64,000 nucleotides of DNA, taken from NCBI GenBank assembly GCA_025057375.1, contig JANWWO010000005.1, forward strand, positions 1-64,000, in the 5' to 3' direction. Below are positions 53,579 through 64,000 of the stretch, piece by piece. The notes under the pieces were generated by a model. It did no database searches. It saw only the letters and a list, made by a program, of their open reading frames with translations, and was not told where the DNA came from. This stretch comes from Candidatus Absconditabacterales bacterium. GTDB taxonomy: Bacteria; Patescibacteriota; Gracilibacteria; Absconditabacterales; Absconditicoccaceae. Both the position numbers and the translations under genes were made by a program. The first letter of the stretch is position 1. Every line of letters begins with the position of its first letter.

Positions 53579-56500
53579 ATGTGTAGTATGCCTTTGTTGT
53601 TTTTTGTGTATCTAGTATGTATCTTTTGGGGAATGATATCTTTTGCTCAGGATTTGTCATCGGTGCTTGATGATATTATGACGCCAGTGTTGAGCGGACA
53701 GGATGGTCAGCATGAGGACTTTGTAGAGACATGGATGAGTCAGGAAGGAATATGATCATGAACTGAGGTGTGATCATGAGACTTGGTTGATCCAGAGTCT
53801 ATTGTCTTTCCTTCGCAGTATGCCTATACTGTTCGTGGTCCACAGACGATTACGTTTACCTGATCAGAAGGTATAGTGACACTTGTTTTTGATACATTTT
53901 CCTGAGCATTGGGGATAAGCCTTGTCGAATCAAGACGTTTGGTGAATGGGATCCCGTATCAAGCCATCAGTGTTGAGACGACAGGGGATGCGATTTTTAC
54001 CTATCGTCTTTTCCTGCCCAATAAACGATGAACGACTGCACGTGTTTTGTGGAGAAATGCAAGCAATCCAGTATGGACAGTGATGCCTTCCACCGTGCAA
54101 GGATCACGTATTATGGTTCAGGCAGATCATTTTACAACATTTGTTGTTACGAGTCCCACAGCTCCTGTCCCGACTGGAACATGATGTATTCTGTTGGGTG
54201 CAGCGGCGGATGATTTGTGTTTTACCTCACTCCAAGCAGCAATCAATCAAGCAACAGGAGATGGTGCGGTGGTTCGTGTGTTTTGATGAACCTATGTATG
54301 AGATGTTGTGATCTCGTGAAGAAATAGTGCCTCGCTAGAAATTCGCTGAATGGAACCTGGTGTTCGTATACTGGGAAACATGACTGCAACAGATGATTTT
54401 ATTACCATTCGTGATATTGAGCAGATTGCTGGTGATGTTATTTTGTCTGGTGCGTCAGCTACTGTTCGTTTGGTTGGTCGTGTAGATTGATCACTATGGT
54501 CGCAATGATTAAACCATCGTGTCGAAGATATTGGTGTGATTGATGGTATTGTTCGTCTGGAAGGTGAAGGACATCAGTATCGTCGTCTTGGAACGGTGCG
54601 TGGTCATGAGACTGTTGTTTTTTCTGATGGTTTGAACATGTCGTGATCTGTTTTGGTACGTTCGCTCAATTCTATTCTTGATTGAATTATTTTGGATCCA
54701 CTCACTTCCTGATCAGTTGCAATTTTTGCGTGATGAGCTCATAATTTGACTGTCTCAAATATCCAGATCCCGTGAAGATACAATATCGGAATACGTAATC
54801 GAGAAAGTTCAGCATCAAGATGGGAAAACATCATGATTGACTGAGTTGATGTGGGGTATGAACTTCGTAGTCAGCTTGCGGACGTGAATGGGCTGTCTCT
54901 TATTCAAACGACTATCCAGAATTCTGCTTTTGCTTTTATTCAAATTGATCCTGTTTTTGAGCTCAATGGCGTCTTGATAGATCGTAGTATTATTCGCCAG
55001 AATCAGACATGATTTGTGTTTGGTTCTATAAATACTGTTCAGTTTCGTCGTAGTGAATTAATTGATCATCGTTTTGCTAGTATAGTCAATACCTCTATGA
55101 ATGAGATTGATGCTGATTATGTTTATCGGGGAACGTCGTGAGGAAGACTAGACTTTCCCGTCTCAAACGGAACGATAGGTTTGGTCAGAGCAGATATTTT
55201 TCCTGCACTGCGTGATAGTTCTCCCAATGGTGGAACCGTAGGATATGGCCCGGAAAATAATTGGGGTATTCCTAGCTTTGTCCAGACAGATGTGGATCGT
55301 TATTTCCGCTTTATCCAATGAGCAACGATCTATGATTATGTTAGACATGATCGTCCTTTTGCATTTTCGTGACGTTTTCTAGAAGATCAAATGCCTAATG
55401 TCTGTACATTTTCCCTTGCATGAGTTCCCAGTATGGATATTCGTCCTGCTCAGGCAGACTGGTGTATTTTTACGGGCATATCCTTTGTTGCTAGACCCAA
55501 TGGATGATTTGATCTTACATTCCGCGTGCGTGATAGTCATGGATGGGAAAGTAGCTTTAATCGTCGTTTGATCATGGATAGAACCCCTCCTCACATGGTC
55601 AATGATACACTGAGATTTTGGGATACTCGTCTCTCGACATGGAGAAATAGTGTGTCGCATGCAGGATTGCAATGGACCAACGCTTATCCACAAGTCTGGC
55701 AACGTGATGCCAATTTTGCAAATCTTACGACGACATCGCCGTTGTTGCGTTGTCAGACCTGGCTTGAGATGCCGTGATGATTGGTCAGAGAGCAATGATG
55801 ATTGACGTGACTGACGATTGGTCGTTGTGTTGTCTCGTATACAGGGCTCGTTGATGGGGAGTATCGCTTTTGGTCAACAGGAACTGATTGGGTAGGATGG
55901 GTTGGTGAGACATTTGACGTTCGTACGTTTTCTGTTGATACGCAAATGCCTATGATTACGTTGAGCTCTCTTGCTACAGGAACAGCAAGTCATCCGCTTT
56001 TTGCTCCTTCTGTGCGTGTCACTGTCAGTGATAATGTTCGTGTAGATTCTGTTCGTGGGCGTTGGGTTGCTCCGGGAACAAATTGTGCGGCATTGAGTGA
56101 TACTGAGTATCAATTTTCTCTTATGTCCTGAACATTTGGGACAAGTTCTGGTGTAGTGACACTGACAGAACAGGCACGTGATGGACAATGGTTGTGTATT
56201 CAAGCAAGGGATTTGGTATGGAATGTTGCCTATGCTACTGTGGGTCCATTTCGTATTGATCGTCTTACGCCTACATGAACGATTTCTTCGCAGTTGACAG
56301 CACGTAATTGTCCTTCATGTATTCTCCTTACAGGAACGATTGCTGATAATTTTCCTGTTGGCTTGATTGATTGGGTTTCTGTGCGTCTTTATGGAAGTGG
56401 TGGTGATCGAATATTTTCATGAATTGTCTTGCCAAGCGGTGAATGGGAAGTTAGAGTTCCTGTTATGGTTCCTCAGGGGATCTATGCAGTCCGTGTGACT

Positions 56501-58372
56501 GCCTATGATAGAGCAGGGAACATATGAGTATGGCAATCACCTAATGGTTTGATTGTCGATCCTTCAGTGATTGTGTTATTGACTGCTCCCTCTGATGGCA
56601 TGATGACAAGTGGTGCTGGGATATCTTTGGAAGCAATATGTGTATCTTCAGCTGCACAAGAAGCGTGAGTGTGATGTACACGTGCTGAATTTATTATAAC
56701 TAATACACGTACCAATCAGCAAGAAACGCATCTTCTTACTTATCCTACACCATGAACTGATCGTTTTGTACTGATGTGGACGTGATCAGATGATCAATGG
56801 ACTATTCGTGTTCGTGGGACTGATGCGGTGGGGAATGAAAGCCTATCACCTCAGATGCACACATTTGTCATCGATACACAAGCTCCTGTGATTACTGCCA
56901 GTGGCTTGCTTACTGATCCTCGTCCAACTCAGCTAGTGACGTGGGATATTCGTGATAGATTTGTTGATGATGTAGGTTTTTTTCTTGTTAGTGGGGCAAT
57001 GACTCCTTGTCCATCATTTTTTACAGGATGGCTAGGACGTGGAGGGAGTGGTGATCAGATGACGTGATCGTTTGTATTTGATCAGGCTGCGAGTGATGCA
57101 CACGTTGTTTGTCTCTATGCGCGTGATCGTGTCGGGAATATTCGTGTGACACGTCTGTCGCAACCATTGGTGATCGATCGTGTCTGACCACGTCTTTCTT
57201 TAATTCCCGATACCAACGCTTTTTGCCGTCAGTGACATTTTCTTTTCTCTTTATATCTTGCTGACCAAACACCTCCGCTTGTGTATAGCCTAGATTTTGG
57301 TTCATGATGGACTACGTATTCATGAGTTGTCACTTGGACAGGACAGGCGTGATGAATAAGTATCCAAGCCAGGGACTTGTGGGGGAATATTTCCCAGCTT
57401 GATGAGGTGATCAAAGAACCAGATTGTCGTGTTCCTATCGTTCAGTGATGATGAGGATGATGATGAGGAGGAACGATTGTTGTGTATCAGGATCGTTGAT
57501 CTATCTGAGGCTGATGGGGATCAATTACATCATCCCAAAGAATCAGGGAAACAGTATCTGTGTATGATTGGCGTATGGCACAGTGTTTGCGTATCAACCC
57601 TTTATTCCAGCGTATTAGATTTGTTGATCTGCCTCAAGGGATGCAAGATCCAGCATATGATCTTTTGTCATTGTGTACAGTTTGGTGAGTGGGGAATGAT
57701 GGCACGATGACACGTGTCCGTTTTGGGTCTGAGGAGAGGATTTCGAGAGCAGAAGTGCTCAAAATTCTTGTAAATGTTGCTCGCCACCTTCGTCAAGAAT
57801 CAGTATTGGTTGATGGGCCATCATCGCGTCCTTTTGACTATAATGATACGCTCCAAAATGATTGGTATGGTGTTTACCTTGAACAAGCATTGGCGCGATG
57901 ATGGATGCACAATTGGGTAAAAGAACATCCAAATGGCACATTTAGTCTTGAGCTGTACCGTATGGCGCGTGTCGATGATATTCGTCGTATGATGACTGAT
58001 GTTGCAAGAACAGTTGGTGTTTTCCCGCCTGCTCATATCTTGGCATGATTTCCTTCGACCTATGAAATGACAAGAGGTGAATTTGCATTTTATGTGATCA
58101 ATGCCTTTTGACTTGAGGGAGACTATTTCCTTGGTTCTGATCAAAGTAATAATCGTCGTCTGCTCGAATTGATTGCTCAAAAAGTAGATCCTTTGATCAA
58201 TCCTCGTGATCAAGAACGTGTTTTGAGGGCAGTATATCGTTGGTTACAAACAATGGATCAACGTACTGTGCGTGCTTACAATCTCGATATCAGAAGTATG
58301 ATCAAAGTTTTGGATACGGTGATGCTGGATATGTGATTTGATCGTCGTCAGGCTATGATGAGAATGAGATAA
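53579..58372 (+). CDS. giant secreted surface protein with SLH-like C-terminus
   Basis: The 1597-residue precursor has an N-terminal signal (MPLLFFVYLVCIFWGMISFA-QD). The middle first resembles a right-handed beta-helix (CFTSLQAAINQATGDG, ILDGIILDPLTSGSVAIF, HNLTVSNIQIPGRYNIG), then several Ig-like/cadherin-like repeats with the recurring DRAGN/IDRLTPTGTI-type blocks (FRIDRLTPTGT, VIDTQAPVITAS, VIDRVGPRLS). A tract of nine Gly (57446-57472, six TGA) leads to a C-terminal part with SLH-like EERISRAEVLKILVNVARHL and MTRGEFAFYVINAFGLEG. It should be anchored to the wall and face outward, likely in adhesion. Confidence 0.9.
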
Positions 58373-58400
58373 ATGATATAAAAGATTTTTGTCTTGAGTG

Positions 58401-58429
58401 GACGGGAGACTATGCTCTCGTCTTTTTTT
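58401..58429 (+). terminator. intrinsic terminator of the giant surface protein gene
   Basis: GACGGGAG (58401-58408) pairs with CTCTCGTC (58415-58422) around a six-base loop, followed by seven T. Confidence 0.9.
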
Positions 58430-58433
58430 CTTC

Positions 58434-58461
58434 TTGCAATTATAAGAAAAAATCATATACA
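58434..58461 (+). promoter_or_regulatory. promoter for pnp
   Basis: TTGCAA (58434-58439), a 16-base spacer and TATACA (58456-58461), 30 bases before the ATG at 58491. Confidence 0.6.
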
Positions 58462-58490
58462 CAAACTATCCTTTAGTTCTCTCTTCGTGT

Positions 58491-60614
58491 ATGATTACTT
58501 CTCATTCTTTTTCTCTTACAACGCACACCATCCACCGATGAAATCACATATTGTCCTTTGAAACAGGGAAATTGGCCCCCCAGGCAGATGCAAGTGTTGT
58601 TGTGCGTTTGTGAGATAATGTTCTCTTGGTGACTGTGTGTATCGAAAAAACCCCCAATCCTGACAAAGATTTTTTGCCTTTGACAGTTGATTGGAGAGAT
58701 AGTTATGGATCAGCGTGAAAAATTGGCTGATGACCCTACCGTAAAAGAGAAAGTAGACCAAGTGACAATGCAATTTTGTATTCAAGAATGGTCGATAGGG
58801 CAATTAGGCCTCTTTTCCCAAAATATTGTGTCAACGATATTGTCCTTACGATTACCCCTTTGGTGATTGATAGAGAGCAGGATCTGGGAGTACTGAGCAT
58901 TATCGGTGCTTCAACTGCCGTCATGATGACTGGTATTCCTTTTGATGGGCCAGTTGGAGCTGTCAGGCTTGGTCACAATGATGAATGATTTGTGCTCAAT
59001 CCATCTCGTGAGCAGATAACTAAAAGCCAGCTTAATCTGTTGACGGCAGGCCCCCGTGGTGTTATCAATATGATTGAATGTGATGCACCTCAAGCTCCTG
59101 ATGATCTCGTCCTCCAGGCGTTTGCTTTATCTCAAAAACAGATTGATGCGGTTATTGACGCTCAAGCTGTTTTTTTGTCTCAGTGTACCAAACCTTCTTT
59201 TCATCTCACTTTTTCTAAGCCACATCCTGACTTGCTCGCTCTCGTGTATCGTTGGGCTGATGAGAATGAGGTCAGTCACCATTTTTTTTCTGCTCATAAC
59301 AAAACATCATTTAATACAATTTATTCCTCTCTCTTGACCCAGCTTGAACGTTTTGTCGATACAATGCACCCAGATCATCCTGGGCGTGCTCTGCTTGGAT
59401 CTGTTTGGTTTACCTATGTAAGAGATATGGTGAGAATGAGAACATTGACGCAATGAATCAGGGCTGATGGAAGAGACAAGACCATGATTAGACCATTGTT
59501 TGCAGATGTATGATTGTTTGATCGTTTGCATGGATCGTGATTGTTTCGAAGATGAGATACGCAGGTTATGACTACGTTGACATTGTGATGACCAACCGAT
59601 GTTCAGCTTATCGACACAATGGAATATGATGAAGTAGAACAACGTTATATCCATCATTACAATTTTCCATGATTTAGTGTCAACGAAGCAAAACCTACAA
59701 GATGAGCATGAAGAAGGGAGATTGGTCATGGTGCATTGGCAGAAAAAGCACTCGAACATGTGCTGCCTCCGCTGACACAATTCCCTTATACGATGAGATT
59801 GGTCTCAGAATGTCTGTCGTCATGATGATCTACTTCGATGGCGTCTGTATGTGCCTCGACGCTCGCTTTGCTTGATGGGGGAGTACCAATCCAAGCTCCT
59901 GTTGCAGGAATTGCTATGGGATTGTTTACTCAAACAGCATCAACGTGAAGTATAGAAAAATATGTTATTCTGACGGATTTGTCAGGAACAGAGGATTTTG
60001 TGTGAGATATGGATTTCAAGGTTGCTGGGACACGTACATGAATTACGGCGATCCAGCTTGATACCAAAATTCGTGGATTGAGCTATGAGATGATTGCTGA
60101 AACTATTCTCGCAGCCCGTGAGGCAAGAATTGCTATCCTTGATTTTATGGGGAAAATTATCAATCAACCTAGGGCTACTGTTTCTCCTTTTGCACCCAAA
60201 ATCCATTCCTTCCTTATTAACCCTGCAAAGATTCGTGACGTGATCGGCAAATGAGGAGAGATGATTGATAAAATTATTGAACAGGCATGATGAGTCAAAA
60301 TCGACTTCAAAGACGATGGTACCGTCATTATTTGTGATAGGGATGCGGAAAAGATTGCAAAAGCAGAGGCATTGATTAGAGATATTGCTGATGATTTGCC
60401 TCTCAACACACCATTGCAAGCAACAGTCACCAAGGTAGAATCCTATGGCGTCTTTGTATCTCTCCCAAAAAATAAATCATGACTTTTACATATCAAAGCG
60501 ATGAATCTACCTCCCAATACCAATGTCGCAACACAGTGGAAGATCGGCGATTCGATTGCGGTGCTTGTGACAGGGATCGATGATCAAGGAAGACCGATAT
60601 TGATCAAAGCATAG
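58491..60614 (+). CDS. pnp: PNPase, polyribonucleotide nucleotidyltransferase
   Basis: PNPase degrades RNA from the 3' end by phosphorolysis. The 707 residues comprise two RNase PH cores ([13 protein letters not shown] in the first; [12 protein letters not shown] and [20 protein letters not shown] with [10 protein letters not shown] in the second), a KH domain ([16 protein letters not shown]) and an S1 domain ([15 protein letters not shown]). UGA encodes Gly in the KH GKGG and the catalytic SSGGS. It ends in TAG. Confidence 0.96.
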
Positions 60615-61584
60615 TAGTATGATGTAGTCTATTCTTAAGTGTCTGTCGTTGGTTTTTTTTTCTAGAAAGATATGAGGACACAGTAAGGAGAGATGGGTGT
60701 GTCTCTATCTAGCTAATTGTTGTTCTTATGATTATGAGCGTGATGGCGTGCATTGAACATTAGATATTTGTCGTTGAACCTATTACACTGTGGTGCCACT
60801 TTCCCTGGAGTCGTTTATGATTCCTTTTATTGCGTACACCAATATGCTTATGAAGGATGGCATGAATATATGTTGTCTCCTCTGTAAAAAGGAAGGCAAC
60901 CTGTTTTACTATTTCTGTCATTGTTTGCTTGTTTGTGGGTAGGTGATGTTCTGTACAACGATCATCTCCACTGTTATTTTGTGTCCAAATAACGCAGGAA
61001 CTGCTCGGTCCTCTCCTGTATCTCAATAATATAGCCGTCTATGAAACATATTCAACCATATTCTATGATATCTACTGTTCTCACATAGGCTACGGTTGCT
61101 GCTCGTTTGCGTACGTAGACGGTCATGGCAGGATATTGACTTCCTCCATGAGTGTTTGGTGCTGCTGTGTGATCTGTGGAGTTGATAATCAACTGTTGTT
61201 ACCCTTTGTACTATGTATGCAGTGTGGCTGACACCATCATTATGATGCTTTCGTATTCGTTTCGTCCTATCTCTTCTCCTTTTTCCCAACCCAAAAAATT
61301 CAGCATCATGATAGTGCTACTGTATTAAACAACAAGAATTGCTACCACTGTCTGTGCTCGTCAAAAACCGCTTTTTGGGGAGAGAGAGGCGTATGATATT
61401 CTCTTGACTTTTATTTTATACTGACAGGAGTATTGACGACGTGGGCTACAAGATACTTGCATCAGAGTTATCATATTCTTGAGTTTAGTGTTTTGCTGTG
61501 GAGCATACAGACCAACATATATACATAATTCGTGTTTGGAAATTATACATCTACTGCTGTGTAATGAATGCTCCTATGGAAACC
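60615..61584. other. gene-poor stretch with degraded coding remnants on the minus strand
   Basis: About 970 bases without an intact gene. On the minus strand, one frame starting at 61310 (MMLNFLGWEKGEEIG) runs through a TAG and a TAA and then continues about 70 protein-like residues (HTAAPNTHGGSQYPAMTVYV, ending LRYLDTK). A second frame at 60760-60960 (TEIVKQVAFLFTEETTYIHA) follows. This looks like a decayed gene with stops and shifts; the family is not recognised. No RNA gene or repeat was seen. Confidence 0.4.
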
Positions 61585-62283
61585 CTAGCTTAACATCATC
61601 ACGATTTGTTGGAGAATGGAGAGATTTTGTTTGTAATTGACTCTCATCGGACCTACGATGGCAATGATGGCATCGTAGTCATTGAGTGTTACCTTTGCAT
61701 ACAGACAGGATAAAATTGTATCATTATTCGTTATGAAGGTATAGTAGACTTGTTTCTTTTTGATAACTTTGGAGGACAAAAATCAGATAATTTCTCTAGT
61801 TTCGATAAAGTCTACAATGCGACGTGTCGTTTCAAAATCTCCTGTCAATCATGCATCCTTGAGGATGTTGGTGATTCAGAGATAATAGTATTCATCATTT
61901 CTCAAAAAACCAACACTGACGCCATCTACGATTTTTGCTAGATAATTGACGAGCTGTTGCATTCCACCACGTGCAAGATTGAGATCAATATCAAGAGGGG
62001 GAGATGTCAGTAAGTCATTATTTTGGATAACCGTATCTAGATAGACGGTCATTCATGTCACAGTAGGAATTCTCCCTGAGGAATTGTAGGGCTGATACAC
62101 ATATCCTCCTTTTTCAAGGGCATTGAGGTATTTTCTCAGTGTTGATGGTGCATAGCCCATATCATCAAGTTTGTGGAGATATTTTGATCAGATGGGTTCT
62201 CCTTTATTGATATAGGTATCAATAACAGTAGCCAAAATGTCTAATAATTTTTTGTCATGAGATGGAGTAATATCATTATTCAT
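61585..62283 (-). CDS. hrcA: HrcA-like heat-shock repressor, short form
   Basis: HrcA represses chaperone operons by binding CIRCE sites. The 232 residues show a winged-helix N-terminus (KKLLDILATVIDTYINKGEP, YLHKLDDMGYAPSTLRKYL), the family SGRIPT motif (YNSSGRIPTVTGMT), VGFLRNDEYYYLGITNILKD and the C-terminal AIVGPMRVNY. It is about 100 residues shorter than typical HrcA (near 340); part of the central GAF-like region is missing. No CIRCE repeat was found near it. It probably still senses chaperone load, but that is inferred. Confidence 0.85.
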
Positions 62284-62350
62284 TGGTGGCATACATAAAA
62301 ACTAAAAAATCGTCATTATGGTCAGAAATTTTTTTGTTTATGAGTTTATT

Positions 62351-63199
62351 TTATAGGCGTGGTGTGAGAATTAATGTTTGGTCAAGACTTCCTATATCAA
62401 ATTGGATAAAGTTATCAATACTTGTATTCATATAGCGTGAATGTTCATTGATAAAATGACGGAAGAGTGTGATTTGGTCTGGAATATTTTTCGATAATGA
62501 GATAAAGAGTTGAGTTCCATTCGGACGTTCAAGCATCAAACGATCAGATCCAATCAAATATACTAAACGAGTAAATTGGATGTTTGATTCAATAATATCA
62601 CGATATGCATTGATGAGTTGGTTAGAACTATGAGCAAAAAAGAATCAAGATAGGTTGTCGAGGGGTCAGACATAGCTGGGGATTGAGAGCACTGGTTTAT
62701 CAGATCAATGGGTTGATCATGAAAAAATAGGTCGCCATGTATTGTTTGCTGCAAGTGCAAATTTTGCTCATCTATGATGCAGGACGATTGCTGGTTGTTC
62801 AAAGGCAAGCTCGACCAAGACTCTTCATGGTTGTGGTTTTGACAATTTGATTCCTTGTACAAAAGGGAAACGCTCACGAATTGTGGCCAATAGTGACTCT
62901 TGGTTGATGATCGTGAGGTAGTAATTTTTTTGGAGGAGTGTGTTTTGGATCAATTCGTAAAGATAGATATCATTATACTCTTCTCTATTGTTTTGGCTAA
63001 ATGATACGCTTATTATCGTATGTTCTCGACTGAAAAAATTGACATACAGGGTTCGTGCAATAATAACACTACACAAAAGCAACATCAAAAAACCTACAAG
63101 AATTTTTTGGTGCTTTTGGAGGAGTGAAACAATAATTTTTCTTTTTTTGGATCTTTTTTTGGTGCGGAGAGACTGCGGACGAACAATAACAGTCACCAT
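62351..63199 (-). CDS. FtsQ-like division protein
   Basis: The 282-residue protein has a basic cytoplasmic N-terminus (SLRTKKRSKKRKIIVS), one membrane segment (ILVGFLMLLLCSVIIARTLY) and an extracellular part with POTRA-like features (LYELIQNTLLQKNYYLTIIN, RERFPFVQGIKLSKPQPGRV, LVELAFEQPAIVL), as in FtsQ/DivIB. FtsQ links division proteins at the septum. Assignment is by topology and the EQPAIVLHHRG-type motif. It lies upstream of hrcA on the same strand. Confidence 0.72.
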
Positions 63200-63235
63200 A
63201 CTCTCAAGAAAAAAACTAAAATTACTAGGAGCTAG

Positions 63236-63721
63236 TTAGAGAAATGTTGGAAGCATGACGAGTGACCATGTAAGAATGCTACCAATAATAATTCATCCGA
63301 TGACTTCAATTGGTGTGTGCCCAAGTCTCTCGGGGAATTTGGACGCAGAGCTCACTAAATACTGTTTGATAGTTTCGTATTGAGGAGAATCGTGATTGAG
63401 ATAGTGATCAACCAGTGTATTGAGTATTTTTGCATGATTACCTGCTTGATATCTGACATTCATTGCATCATACCACCAGAGAATACAAAAGACTGCAACT
63501 ACCAAAAAAAGTAACGAAAATCCTTGTTCTCGTCGCACAAGAAAGAGTATGGAAGAGGAGACAGCACTATGTCAGGATGGGAACCCTCCTGACGTAACAA
63601 GAAACTGAGAAATTTTGATAGGATGGTGACAAATGATATCGATGATGAGCTTGATGGACTGTGTCGCAAGCCACACAATCACAGGAATGAGAAGGATGTG
63701 GGCTTGGAGACTAGTATGCAT
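63236..63721 (-). CDS. divergent PAP2 (DUF212) family membrane protein
   Basis: The 161-residue protein has the DUF212 signature SGGFPSGHSAVSSS near residue 50 (Gly before HS is TGA) and hydrophobic segments around it, with RLGHTPIEVIGG near the C-terminus. The family is related to PAP2 phosphatases but its substrate is unknown. Start MHTSLQAHIL at 63721, 26 bases after the greA stop. Confidence 0.88.
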
Positions 63722-63746
63722 AGCTGCATGAGAGAATAAAAATTGA

Positions 63747-64000
63747 TTATTTAACTGAGACGATTTGTATTTGCTTTTTGCTGCCATCAAGCTTGATTGT
63801 CACAACATCGCCTTGTTTGTGTCCTTCGATCGCTGCACCAATAGGTGATTCAAAAGAAATTTTTTGTGGTTCAGAAAAAATGTCAACTTCTCATGATCAT
63901 ACAATTTTGCAGTGAAATATTTTCCCATCATCCATTTCAAGAACAACTTCTGATTGATATCTAACGATTGTATCAGCGGAAATATCTTCTTTTTCGACAA
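63747..64000 (-). CDS. greA: GreA/GreB transcript cleavage factor (N-terminal part outside the window)
   Basis: Gre factors rescue paused RNA polymerase by stimulating RNA cleavage. The 83 C-terminal residues visible match the GreA C-terminal domain: KIFHCKIVGSGEVDIFSEPQ, ISFESPIGAAIEGHKQGDVV and TIKLDGSKKQIQIVSVK. Two glycines in VGSGE are TGA. It ends in TAA at 63747. Confidence 0.9.

Noticed and set aside
1-64000. Dozens of genes appear broken by TGA (apparent pseudogenes)
   Set aside because: Breaks vanish when TGA is read as Gly and fall on conserved glycines; this is the genetic code, not decay.
1-64000. UGA as Trp (code 4) or as selenocysteine
   Set aside because: The sites need Gly (P-loops, GGQ, KH loop), Trp is encoded by TGG, and UGA is far too frequent and lacks SECIS-like structures.
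1-64000. CRISPR arrays, tRNA or rRNA genes, insertion sequences
   Set aside because: No spaced direct repeats, tRNA signature loops, rRNA sequence or terminal repeats with transposase were seen.

Overview
The window is bacterial and reads correctly only if UGA means glycine (genetic code 25). Almost every protein is shredded by in-frame TGA under the standard code. When TGA is read as Gly, the TGAs fall on glycines that these families need: the FtsK and PilB Walker A loops, the GGQ of release factor RF1, the KH loop of PNPase and the RGTGGFGSTG motif of dUTPase. Every gene I could delimit ends in TAA or TAG. UGA-Gly is known from the CPR/Patescibacteria lineages Gracilibacteria (BD1-5) and Absconditabacteria (SR1). 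I infer one of these and cannot tell which. No rRNA, tRNA, CRISPR array or insertion sequence was seen.

Layout. 1-5.1 kb: MraY and RlmH, then an opposing run of a VanW-like protein, dUTPase, a WecG/TagA glycosyltransferase, RuvA and a DedA protein. 5.1-13.6 kb: peroxiredoxin, HD hydrolase, Lgt, a lipoprotein, YraN, an anchored protein, and an acetolactate synthase-like plus aldehyde dehydrogenase pair. 13.8-26.8 kb: FtsK, a YceI lipoprotein, a PilB/GspE ATPase, a large secreted protein, photolyase, membrane proteins and a secreted GH26 glycosidase. 26.9-36.4 kb: SDR, polyprenyl synthase, DUF456, PAP2, RsmA, LigA, a FAS1-SLH surface protein and a pilin-like protein. 36.6-49.8 kb: a penicillin-binding protein, a UvrB lacking its C-terminal half, RF1, MscS, DnaB, a PriA lacking its N-terminal half, membrane proteins and a 3D-domain protein. 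49.8-64 kb: RNase P RNA, DnaG, a 1597-residue SLH surface protein, PNPase, a 970-bp gene-poor stretch, HrcA, an FtsQ-like protein, a divergent PAP2 protein and GreA (cut by the window end).

The genes serve replication and repair (DnaB, DnaG, LigA, RuvA, PriA-like, UvrB, photolyase, Dut), envelope and division (MraY, PBP, FtsK, FtsQ-like, Lgt, VanW-like, S-layer proteins), RNA metabolism (RNase P RNA, PNPase, RsmA, RlmH, RF1) and surface appendages (PilB-like ATPase, pilin-like protein).

Two expression signals recur. Promoters resemble TTGCAA-N16-TATAAT; I list 16 correctly placed examples. Most start codons lack a Shine-Dalgarno sequence and instead follow a U-rich tract such as TTTAGTTTTTT. 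The most notable items are the reassigned code acting inside the release factor itself, the truncated UvrB and PriA, the U-rich start signal, and genes that avoid UGA.
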